Source: Polynucleobacter meluiroseus (GTDB taxonomy: Bacteria > Pseudomonadota > Gammaproteobacteria > Burkholderiales > Burkholderiaceae). From it: a DNA stretch of 6,769 nt. Under the pieces are notes generated by a model that worked only from the letters and a program-made list of their open reading frames with translations, did not search any database and had not been told where the DNA came from. Both the position numbers and the translations under genes were made by a program. Where the stretch lies: contig CALQED020000065.1 of NCBI GenBank assembly GCA_943329505.2, positions 1-6,769 on the forward strand, read 5' to 3'. Below are positions 1 to 6,396 of the stretch, piece by piece; position 1 is the stretch's first letter, and each line of letters opens with the position of its first letter.

Positions 1-1
1 G

Positions 2-1141
2 AAATCATCTACGATTGCCGCGCAATATATCCAGCAAGCGAGAGACCTTTCTCAGTTGCTGGTGTCTTGTAAAAATGTTGATCTACTTTGGCAGAGTAAA
101 AGTAAAGGCGGAGAGCCCTTGAGGCCATCGGCTTGGATTCAGCGCTTGCAAGTGAATCTAAAAGACTGGCAGATAATCAATACGAAGCCAGAAGTATATG
201 AAGGAAAATCTCAGCCCATTGCAATGTCATTGAGTACGCCTGATCAGGATTTGGCTATTCCGGTGACGGTTTCACCTAGCGCCTATAAGGCTTTGCGTGA
301 TTGCCCTTATCGCTATTACGTCAGTAGCTTATTGGGATTACGGAAAGCAAAAGAATTTGAAGAGGGGTTTGATGCGTCTTTGGCAGGTCAGACCTTGCAT
401 GCGCTACTGAAAACGTTTTTCCAAGCACTCAAGACTGAAGAAGAGAAGTCACATTCACCAATACATCAAAGCAATGAGGCACGACGTCAGTGGATGATTG
501 ATCACTTAATGGGGTGCTCAGAAAAAGAGTTTGAGCGCTTAATTGCTGGTGATGCCAGAGTCTTAGGAACCTTGAGGGATTGGCAAAAACAAATCCCGAG
601 TTTTATTGATTGGCAGATCGAAAGAGAGCATCAAGGATGGCGTTATCACGATGCCGAGCTACCAATTGGTTTCACCTTAAGTTTGACTGACCCTGATGGG
701 GTGCAAAGAGATATCCGTATTGCGGGGCGCGCTGATCGCTTTGATATTCATGAATCTGATAGTACTGCGGCAGCAGTGATTGACTATAAAAATCAGAAGA
801 TGAAAAAGATTGTGGATCGCTCTGACAATATCTTGGATGATCCACAGCTTTTAATCTATGCTCGCGCAGCCAATGAGAATGCGATTGCAGCCCACTTACC
901 AGGGCGAACAGTAGGCCAAGCGCAATGGGTTACGCTCAAAGCAGAGCTTGATAAAGGTGAGGATAAGATGATCCGGACCCATGTAGTAGAAGACATGCCC
1001 AATGCGATGGTTCAATTTTCTGAGCAGATTGAGAAAGACCTCAATAATTTGTGGGCTCGTAAACCCATGCAAGCATTTGCACCTGATAGCGTATGTCAGT
1101 ACTGCGAAGCAAGAGGCATCTGTAGAAAGGGGATGTGGTGA
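2..1141 (+). CDS. addB: AddB-like PD-(D/E)XK nuclease subunit, 3' part of gene
   Basis: This is the C-terminal 379 residues of a nuclease subunit. The frame is open from the first full codon at position 2, so the true start lies outside the window. AddB proteins are usually much longer and carry an inactivated helicase-like N-terminal part, which is not visible here. Seen directly: a G-x-x-x-H motif (GQTLH, about 386-400), GRADRFD with its Asp codon at 734, an IDYK motif with Asp at 782 and Lys at 788, and a downstream QLLIYA motif, which together form the RecB-family nuclease core. Cysteine codons at 302 (in DCPYRYY), 1094, 1103 and 1121 (C-x2-C-x5-C) match the iron-sulfur staple of AddB-type nucleases. 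The stop overlaps the next gene, an AddA-like helicase-nuclease, which supports an AddAB complex in the cytoplasm that resects DNA ends for RecA-dependent repair. The nuclease and Fe-S features are clear. The name addB rests on motifs and neighbour only. Confidence 0.88.
   Translation, partial: KSSTIAAQYIQQARDLSQLLVSCKNVDLLWQSKSKGGEPLRPSAWIQRLQVNLKDWQIINTKPEVYEGKSQPIAMSLSTPDQDLAIPVTVSPSAYKALRDCPYRYYVSSLLGLRKAKEFEEGFDASLAGQTLHALLKTFFQALKTEEEKSHSPIHQSNEARRQWMIDHLMGCSEKEFERLIAGDARVLGTLRDWQKQIPSFIDWQIEREHQGWRYHDAELPIGFTLSLTDPDGVQRDIRIAGRADRFDIHESDSTAAAVIDYKNQKMKKIVDRSDNILDDPQLLIYARAANENAIAAHLPGRTVGQAQWVTLKAELDKGEDKMIRTHVVEDMPNAMVQFSEQIEKDLNNLWARKPMQAFAPDSVCQYCEARGICRKGMW
1124..1132 (+). promoter_or_regulatory. 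Ribosome binding site that decides the addA start
   Basis: A purine-rich AGAAAGGGG lies inside the last codons of the upstream nuclease gene. Its last G is five bases before the GTG at 1138 but only two bases before the in-frame GTG at 1135. Normal spacing favours 1138, which also gives the common GTGA stop/start overlap. Confidence 0.6.
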
Positions 1142-4100
1142 GCGAAGAGTTCGATTACCCCTTGGCCTGCAATCCTAAAAGATCAGTGATTGTTTCTGCC
1201 TGCGCAGGTAGCGGTAAGACTTGGTTATTGGTAGCTCGGATGATCAGACTATTGTTAGCTGGAGCAAAACCACAAGAAATCTTAGCCCTTACTTTCACGC
1301 GGAAAGCTGCGCAAGAAATGCGCGATCGCCTCTATGGTTTGCTAGAAGAATTTTCTACTGCTGATGACGATGCGCTCATCCATGAGCTTCATATCAGAGG
1401 CCTGATCAAAGGAGAGGCTCAGAAATTACTGCCTCAAGCACGCGCTCTGTATATCCATGTCTTATCAAGCCCGCAGGCCATCGTGATTGACACCTTCCAT
1501 GGCTGGTTTGGCCGCTTGCTGGGCGCAGCACCCGTATCGGCAGAAGTTCAACCAGGCTTTAATCTACGAGAAGATGCTAAGCGCCTACAAGAAGAATGTA
1601 TGCAAGACTGGTGGGGCAACTTGCCCGAGGATCTCAAAAAGCACTATGACGTGCTACTGGCTGAGTTTGGCGCGAGCGAAACCCAAAAGTTCTTGATGGG
1701 TAATTACAGCCTTTTTAAGCAAAGAGGTGCATGGACGTTTTTCCAAGAAGCGTGCATCTCAAAAAACATAAAACCTATTAATGCTTTAGAACAGGTCTTG
1801 CCATGCCTAAATCAGCAAAATCCACTCGAAGCGTTTTGGCAGCATCCCGCAACTAAAGCAAATTTAGAAGTGCTCTACAAGTGCTTTAGCAATGGCACGC
1901 CAACCCAGATCAGCAAAGCCCCCTACCTTGAAGAGGTGATGGCACATCATACTGCTGGCGGATCGATTATGGATATTGCCGACAAGTTTGAAACATATTT
2001 TTTGACGCAAACCCGCACACCATTAGCTGATATCGAAAAAACTTCTGCTCCGATACTGAAGTATCTCAGTAAAACGGGTGGTGATCCTGCGCAAATTACT
2101 GCTATTCGCAATGATTGGGTGCAAGCCTACAGCGCTCTGTTTGCTTGGCAAAGCGAACATCTCATGCATGACCTGAATGCAGCTTGGTTTGCTATGAGCC
2201 AAGCGATGCTAGGCCACATGGAAAAAACCAAAGAGTCTATGCGTGTACGTGATTTCGATGATTTAGAAATTGGCGTCAGTCAGTTAATGGCAAGCTCAGC
2301 TAATGCGGCTTATTTACAAGCGCGTTTAGATGCTAAGTACAAACATATACTGATTGATGAGTTTCAGGATACCAATCCATTGCAATGGCAAATATTACGC
2401 TCCTGGTTAGATGGCTATGGCGATGATGGTTCTATGCCAAGCATCTTTATCGTGGGCGATCCGAAGCAGTCGATTTATCGTTTCCGCCGTGCCGATCCAA
2501 GACTATTTGATAGTGCTAGAGATTTTTTGGTTAATAAGTTAAATGCCAAGGCTTTATCGCAGAATCAAACTCGTAGAAATGCGCCCGCTATCAATGAGGC
2601 GGTAAACAACGTGTTCTTGGCAGGCACCTTGCCCGAAAGTTATCAATACAATCAACAAACAACTGCCTGGAAACCCCTACTAGATAGTCTGCCAGCTGAG
2701 GTTTATGCGGCTGAGGGCGAGGCGCAATTGCTGCCCCTGATTGAGCGGGTCGAGAAAGTGCAATTAGAGCGATCTGGAACAGCTTTTGATAATGCGATTA
2801 AGGATGCAAGTCAAACTATCGATGTCCAACAGCGCTATGAAGAAGGCAAGCAAATTAGTGGCTTGATTCATCATGTGATCGCGACGCGCCAAGTGATGGA
2901 TAAAAAGGATGGCAAGGAATATTGGCGTCCTGCTAGAGCGAGCGATTTCATTTTGTTGGTTAAGCGCCGTAAATATTTACCGCAATTTGAGAGGGCTTTA
3001 CGAGAAGCAGGTCTAGCCTATGACAGCTCACGCTTGGGTGGATTATTAAACACGCTAGAGATAGACGACCTAATTGCATTATTAACAGTACTGGTCTCAC
3101 CAAGGCATGATCTTCCTTTGGCTCAAGTATTGCGTAGCCCTATTTTTAGTTTTACTGAAGCGCAGATGCAAGCACTGAGTATGAGTATTGCCTGCAATGA
3201 GGGCTATCGCTCTTGGTGGGACGCCTTACAAGCGAGCCAAGACCTTGGGATTCAGAGGGCGGCACGGTATTTAGAGCATTGGCGTGTTCTGGGTGAGGCA
3301 CTACCAGTCCATGACTTACTGGATTTGATTTATCACGAGAGTAATTTACGGGTAAGTTATGCCGTTGCCGCCCAAAATCTTGCGCGTGCGCAAATTTTGG
3401 CAAACCTAGATGCTTTTCTAGAGCTCGCCCTCAATCAAGATGGTGGACGCTATCCAAGTCTAAGCCGCTTCATTGATGATATGAACGCGATGCGACGTGG
3501 CGATGATGATGAGACGCCTGATGAGGGTGATGTAGAGGTAGAAGCTGATAGCAATGAAGATATTGGTGAAGTGGATGAGCAAAGTGAGATGTCAGATGAA
3601 GATCGCCATAAGCGCGTACGTTTAATGACGATTCATGGGGCCAAAGGATTAGAGTCGCCATTTGTCATCATGCTAGACGCCAATCACACTGAGTGGCGGG
3701 CGCCACATCGAGGCGTGCTACTAGATTGGCCTCCAGAGCATACTAGCCCAAGCCATCTTTCTTTATATACCGCCAAGACACTCACTGGTGAGCGCAGCAT
3801 CATTTTCAAAAAAGAAAACGAAGTGAGTCAAAATGAAAATTGGAATTTGTTATATGTTGCAATGACTAGAGCTAAGCAGGGCTTATGGCTGAGTGGCGTT
3901 CAAGGCAAAAATAAAACAGGCATTCATGAACGTTCTTGGTATGGCAGGGCTCTAGCTGCGGGGATGCCAGTTCTAGAACTGCACACCTCTGATAAAGAGG
4001 CCCCTATAAAACAAGATGAGATGAAGTTAGAGTTAGGCAGCATGCCATTTAAGATCGATCACTTTCAGCTTGAGTGGGACCGAGCAGTAAATGAGCATCA

Positions 4101-4653
4101 AGATCAGATTCATAAGATCGAAAGCGGTAAATTAGCCCAAGAGCTTGTAGAAAAATCCTTGGAGCAGGCAAAAGAAGAGCCCGATCCAGAAATTTTGGAA
4201 GAGGGCACACATTTTCATAAGTTGCTTGAGTTCCTCACTGCAGATTCAAATAATCCGGCTAAATCCTCAATGCCAAGTGAGCAAGAAGTCATGAACTGGC
4301 TAGGCATTGATCAAGCACATGCCCAGAAAGTGATTGAGCGTACTCAAAAAGTATTACAGTCACCGGAGCTTGGCAAATATCTGACTTCAGGCCAATGGAT
4401 TGCTGCATGGAATGAACTCGATATTGCCAGCAAAGAAGGTAAGAGCTATCGCATGGATCGCTTGGTCGAACTAGATGACCACATTGCGATCATCGATTAC
4501 AAACTCACGATTCCAGAGCTAGGTAGCGAGAAGTATGAAAAATATCGCGAGCAACTGAAAAACTACCAAGCTGAACTGAGTCGTATCCGGGAAGATAAAC
4601 CGAATAAGGCATATTTAATCTCCTCAGAAGGCAAGATCCATCAAATTGGCTAG
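1138..4653 (+). CDS. addA: AddA-like UvrD-family helicase-nuclease
   Basis: ATP-dependent DNA helicase with a C-terminal nuclease, the partner of the upstream AddB-like subunit. It is 1171 residues, close to the size of AddA and RecB proteins. Counting from GTG 1138, the motifs run in the usual order: Walker A AGSGKT (23-28), LTFTRKAAQEM (51-61), IDTFHGW (117-123), Walker B LIDEFQDT (D407, E408), VGDPKQSIYRFRRAD (439-453), a motif IV of the form QTRRN (477-481) in place of the common NYRS, VRLMTIHGAKGLE (827-839) and LLYVAMTRAKQGL (904-916). The nuclease domain follows: EGTHFHKLLE (His 1027), YRMDRL (Asp 1107) and IIDYK (Asp 1120, Lys 1122), all apparently intact. A strongly acidic linker (788-823) sits just before motif V. 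The GTG at 1138 is preferred over 1135 on ribosome-site spacing. The overlap with addB implies co-transcription and coupled translation. No clear terminator follows the stop. A RecB-like name is possible, but no RecC or RecD is visible. Confidence 0.93.
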   Translation: MSEEFDYPLACNPKRSVIVSACAGSGKTWLLVARMIRLLLAGAKPQEILALTFTRKAAQEMRDRLYGLLEEFSTADDDALIHELHIRGLIKGEAQKLLPQARALYIHVLSSPQAIVIDTFHGWFGRLLGAAPVSAEVQPGFNLREDAKRLQEECMQDWWGNLPEDLKKHYDVLLAEFGASETQKFLMGNYSLFKQRGAWTFFQEACISKNIKPINALEQVLPCLNQQNPLEAFWQHPATKANLEVLYKCFSNGTPTQISKAPYLEEVMAHHTAGGSIMDIADKFETYFLTQTRTPLADIEKTSAPILKYLSKTGGDPAQITAIRNDWVQAYSALFAWQSEHLMHDLNAAWFAMSQAMLGHMEKTKESMRVRDFDDLEIGVSQLMASSANAAYLQARLDAKYKHILIDEFQDTNPLQWQILRSWLDGYGDDGSMPSIFIVGDPKQSIYRFRRADPRLFDSARDFLVNKLNAKALSQNQTRRNAPAINEAVNNVFLAGTLPESYQYNQQTTAWKPLLDSLPAEVYAAEGEAQLLPLIERVEKVQLERSGTAFDNAIKDASQTIDVQQRYEEGKQISGLIHHVIATRQVMDKKDGKEYWRPARASDFILLVKRRKYLPQFERALREAGLAYDSSRLGGLLNTLEIDDLIALLTVLVSPRHDLPLAQVLRSPIFSFTEAQMQALSMSIACNEGYRSWWDALQASQDLGIQRAARYLEHWRVLGEALPVHDLLDLIYHESNLRVSYAVAAQNLARAQILANLDAFLELALNQDGGRYPSLSRFIDDMNAMRRGDDDETPDEGDVEVEADSNEDIGEVDEQSEMSDEDRHKRVRLMTIHGAKGLESPFVIMLDANHTEWRAPHRGVLLDWPPEHTSPSHLSLYTAKTLTGERSIIFKKENEVSQNENWNLLYVAMTRAKQGLWLSGVQGKNKTGIHERSWYGRALAAGMPVLELHTSDKEAPIKQDEMKLELGSMPFKIDHFQLEWDRAVNEHQDQIHKIESGKLAQELVEKSLEQAKEEPDPEILEEGTHFHKLLEFLTADSNNPAKSSMPSEQEVMNWLGIDQAHAQKVIERTQKVLQSPELGKYLTSGQWIAAWNELDIASKEGKSYRMDRLVELDDHIAIIDYKLTIPELGSEKYEKYREQLKNYQAELSRIREDKPNKAYLISSEGKIHQIG

Positions 4654-4701
4654 GTTGTCAGACTCTTGAATTTTGCCTAAAAGCCCCCATATGACTAGGG
4701 A

Positions 4702-4730
4702 ATAACAGAAATACCTAAACTAGCGATAAT
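4702..4730 (+). promoter_or_regulatory. Candidate sigma-70 promoter of the TPR gene
   Basis: ATAACA at 4702-4707 (4 of 6 bases match TTGACA) and GATAAT at 4725-4730 (5 of 6 match TATAAT) are separated by 17 bases. Transcription would begin near 4737, about 30 bases before the start codon. This is read by eye and has no experimental support. It would let the TPR gene be expressed independently of addBA. Confidence 0.45.
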
Positions 4731-4754
4731 AAAAATCGCAGTGAACCATCCTAT

Positions 4755-4760
4755 AAGGAG
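4755..4760 (+). promoter_or_regulatory. Strong Shine-Dalgarno of the TPR gene
   Basis: AAGGAG lies two bases before ATG 4763, five before ATG 4766 and eleven before ATG 4772, all in the same frame. The five-base spacing makes 4766 the best start. The choice changes only the first three residues of the signal sequence. Confidence 0.7.
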
Positions 4761-4765
4761 TCATG

Positions 4766-5584
4766 ATGAACATGCAAAATGTATTGAAATTCATTGTTGG
4801 CGTATTTGCTAGCGCAGTATTGCTCACGAGCAATCTCGCCTTAGCGGAGGCAACACTACCTCAAGTTTCTCAAGCTATTCAATCTGGGCAGTTAGCTAAA
4901 GCTGATGCCATGATGAAAGAGGTATTACAAAACCATCCAAATAGTGCCAAAGCACATTACATTGCTGCTGAACTGTACGTAAGAGAAGGTAAGTTAGATG
5001 CTGCCAGAAGCGCATTTGTGCGGGCGGAGAATTTAGCACCCGGCTTACCTTTCGCGCAAGCAGAATCAGTTCAAAAATTACAAGCACAATTGCGTACTGG
5101 TGCGGTGCCGGCACCAGCGAATACTGGCGCAGACTCTATTCTCGGTAGTCCACTGTTCTGGATCTTGATCGCAATTTTGATTGCAGGCGTAGTGTTCTTC
5201 ATGAAGAACCGTAATCGTCCAACGCCAGCTCAGGGCTATAACGCACCAACTCCAAATGGCCAGCCTGGTGCCCCCGGCGCTCCAGGCGCTCCTGGTGGCG
5301 CCTATCCTCCTGGCGCACCTGCAGCAGGCATGGGTAGTGGCTTGATGGGAAGTTTGGCAACGGGTGCGGCACTGGGTGCTGGTATGGTTGCTGGCCAAGC
5401 CTTAGCGAATCATTTCGCGGGTGGTGGCAATCACGCTAACCCGGGAAATAGTAATAACGATTTCAACCAAGTGGGTGGTCCTGTGCCTGATGCGCCGAAC
5501 TTTGGTGTGCAAGACGTCAGTTCTTGGGATGATGGGGGATCTAACTCCTGGGATGATGGCGGCGACTTTATGGATAACGTCTGA
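4766..5584 (+). CDS. Exported TPR protein with one membrane anchor and Gly/Pro-rich tail
   Basis: I do not recognise a characterised family; a database name would probably be tetratricopeptide repeat protein. The protein is 272 residues from ATG 4766. Residues 1-27 form a signal peptide (Lys near the start, hydrophobic core, ALA before a likely cut at A27/E28). Residues about 34-100 fit two TPR units; the second, around AELYVREGKLDAARSAFVRA, has the usual Gly, Ala, Phe and Pro spacing. Residues 128-146 (from SPLFWILIAI) form a transmembrane helix followed by KNRNR. By the positive-inside rule, the TPR part would be periplasmic and the tail cytoplasmic. The tail has PGA collagen-like repeats (166-178), a glycine-zipper-like stretch with G every 3-5 residues (about 190-217) and two SWDDGG copies (253-258 and 261-266) at the end. 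TPRs usually bind other proteins, so a scaffold or assembly role is a guess. It probably has its own promoter and is not part of the addBA operon. Confidence 0.85.
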   Translation: MNMQNVLKFIVGVFASAVLLTSNLALAEATLPQVSQAIQSGQLAKADAMMKEVLQNHPNSAKAHYIAAELYVREGKLDAARSAFVRAENLAPGLPFAQAESVQKLQAQLRTGAVPAPANTGADSILGSPLFWILIAILIAGVVFFMKNRNRPTPAQGYNAPTPNGQPGAPGAPGAPGGAYPPGAPAAGMGSGLMGSLATGAALGAGMVAGQALANHFAGGGNHANPGNSNNDFNQVGGPVPDAPNFGVQDVSSWDDGGSNSWDDGGDFMDNV

Positions 5585-5598
5585 TTTCATTTGCAAAG

Positions 5599-5636
5599 TA
5601 GAGGCTAGTTAGCATCGGCAGTTAAACTGGCCTCTA
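5599..5636 (+). terminator. Hairpin after the TPR gene, possible weak terminator
   Basis: AGAGGCTAGTT (5600-5610) can pair with AACTGGCCTCT (5625-5635) as an 11-bp stem with one G-U pair and a 14-base loop; T5599 and A5636 add another pair. It begins 15 bases after the TPR stop. A TTTTT run occurs only at 5644-5648, eight bases beyond the stem, so termination would be inefficient. It may instead protect the mRNA 3' end. Confidence 0.45.
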
Positions 5637-5777
5637 TGAAGTATTTTTCTGAAATCATTGAGACTATCCATCTTTGGCTATTTCGGGTCAGCATGTATTT
5701 ATCCAATGCATTCTTAGATGACCCCGCCATACTGGCCTTTGCTTTTTGCTAAACCCGAGATAAGCAGCTCTCACAAC

Positions 5778-5798
5778 ACCACCTGCGGGTGGTTTTTT
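5778..5798 (+). terminator. Strong Rho-independent terminator with UNCG-type loop
   Basis: ACCACC (5778-5783) and GGTGGT (5788-5793) form a perfect 6-bp stem around the tetraloop TGCG. In RNA this is C(UGCG)G, a member of the extra-stable UNCG loop class. The stem runs directly into a T run (5793-5798). The T run follows the stem only on the + strand, so it stops transcription arriving from the TPR gene side and isolates the SOS operon from upstream read-through. Confidence 0.85.
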
Positions 5799-5864
5799 AT
5801 TGCACAAAATTTAGGCAATCTCGCCTATAAACAACAAAAACAGCCTCATTTTTGCGGTTTTTAC

Positions 5865-5890
5865 ATATACTGTATAAACATACAGTATAT
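5865..5890 (+). promoter_or_regulatory. LexA operator (SOS box) of umuDC
   Basis: The core TACTGTATAAACATACAGTA (5868-5887) matches the enterobacterial and betaproteobacterial consensus CTGT-N8-ACAG exactly. The dyad extends to 11-bp perfect arms, ATATACTGTAT (5865-5875) and ATACAGTATAT (5880-5890), around AAAC. LexA bound here would cover candidate -10 elements TATACT (5866-5871) and TATAAA (5873-5878), so repression would block RNA polymerase directly and be lifted after DNA damage. No good -35 is visible at ideal spacing. Confidence 0.95.
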
Positions 5891-5892
5891 TA

Positions 5893-6396
5893 ATGACTAT
5901 GACGTTACAAATGAACCCCACCAAAGTAACACTGAGCCAGTCACCACAAGCCTTGGCAGGCTATTTTGCTGCTTGTGAACTCAAACTCCTCAGCCACCGG
6001 ATCTCAGCTGGATTTCCTAGTCCAGCAGCAGATTACGCTGAAGATGGCCTCGATCTGAACCATTACTTAGTTCAAAACAAGCCAGCGACCTTCATGTTCA
6101 CCGTCCAAGGGGACTCAATGCTCGGTGCGGGGATTTGTGACGGTGACAAGGTAGTCGTTGATAAAGCCCTGAAGGCAAAACATCAAGATATCGTGGTCGC
6201 AGTCGTCGACGGTGAGTACACCATCAAGCGTCTCTATCAATTACGTGGCCGCATCGAGCTACAGCCAGAGAACCCCAGTTATCAACCGATGACTTTTAGT
6301 GAGGGTAGTGAGTTACAAATCTGGGGTGTTGTCGTTGGTGTTGTGCGTAAGTACAGCAATGCCAGCACGAGATATAGCAAGAGAGCAAAGTCATGA
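5893..6396 (+). CDS. umuD: UmuD, self-cleaving subunit of DNA polymerase V
   Basis: S24-family LexA-like protein of 167 residues from ATG 5893. RecA filaments stimulate its self-cleavage, and the cleaved dimer then joins UmuC to form the translesion polymerase. Seen directly: [12 protein letters not shown] with the likely cut at A39-G40, GDSM with nucleophile Ser 75, and GEYTIKRLY with Lys 112. The Ser-Lys spacing of 37 equals that of E. coli UmuD (Ser 60, Lys 97). It is longer than E. coli UmuD (139 residues), with about 15 extra N-terminal residues and a basic C-terminal tail ([15 protein letters not shown]). In-frame ATGs at 5893, 5899 and 5911 all lack a Shine-Dalgarno sequence, so the start is uncertain; starting at 5911 would give 161 residues. 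A LexA box sits just upstream, and the stop overlaps the umuC ATG (ATGA). The function is secure; the exact N terminus is not. Confidence 0.95.
   Translation: MTMTLQMNPTKVTLSQSPQALAGYFAACELKLLSHRISAGFPSPAADYAEDGLDLNHYLVQNKPATFMFTVQGDSMLGAGICDGDKVVVDKALKAKHQDIVVAVVDGEYTIKRLYQLRGRIELQPENPSYQPMTFSEGSELQIWGVVVGVVRKYSNASTRYSKRAKS

Larger units (their letters stand above)
5585..5892. other. Intergenic region between the TPR gene and umuD
   Basis: This gap holds a hairpin near the TPR stop (5599-5636), an intrinsic terminator (5778-5798), an AT-rich stretch with short A and T runs, and the SOS operator/promoter just before umuD. Two small ORFs overlap on opposite strands, 5636-5752 (+, 38 codons) and 5605-5730 (-, 41 codons). 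Neither has a recognisable product, so neither is called as a gene. I found no tRNA, convincing small RNA or insertion sequence here. Confidence 0.6.

Noticed and set aside
3470..3661. 63-codon ORF on the - strand inside addA
   Set aside because: It lies opposite the acidic linker; its His-rich make-up is what antisense reading of Asp/Glu-rich codons gives. addA motifs on both sides show the + strand is the coding one.
4654..4701. Possible terminator after addA
   Set aside because: No stable GC-rich stem with a following T run is visible; CCC and GGG near 4683-4700 give only a weak three-base pairing.
5078..5398. 106-codon ORF on the - strand inside the TPR gene
   Set aside because: A Cys/Arg/Thr-rich composition with no motif, opposite GC-rich Gly/Ala/Pro codons. 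It is a typical shadow of the real gene.
5812..5827. Inverted repeat TAGGC-AATCTC-GCCTA
   Set aside because: Only a 5-bp stem with no T run on the + strand and a broken one on the - strand. It is too short to call an operator or terminator.
5826..5831. TATAAA as a second, LexA-independent umuD promoter
   Set aside because: The nearest -35 candidate (TTGCAC at 5800-5805) matches only three bases and is 20 bases away, so support is too weak.
5718..5978. 86-codon + strand ORF across the terminator and LexA box
   Set aside because: It runs through a strong terminator, the SOS operator and the umuD start in another frame, with no ribosome site and no recognisable domain.
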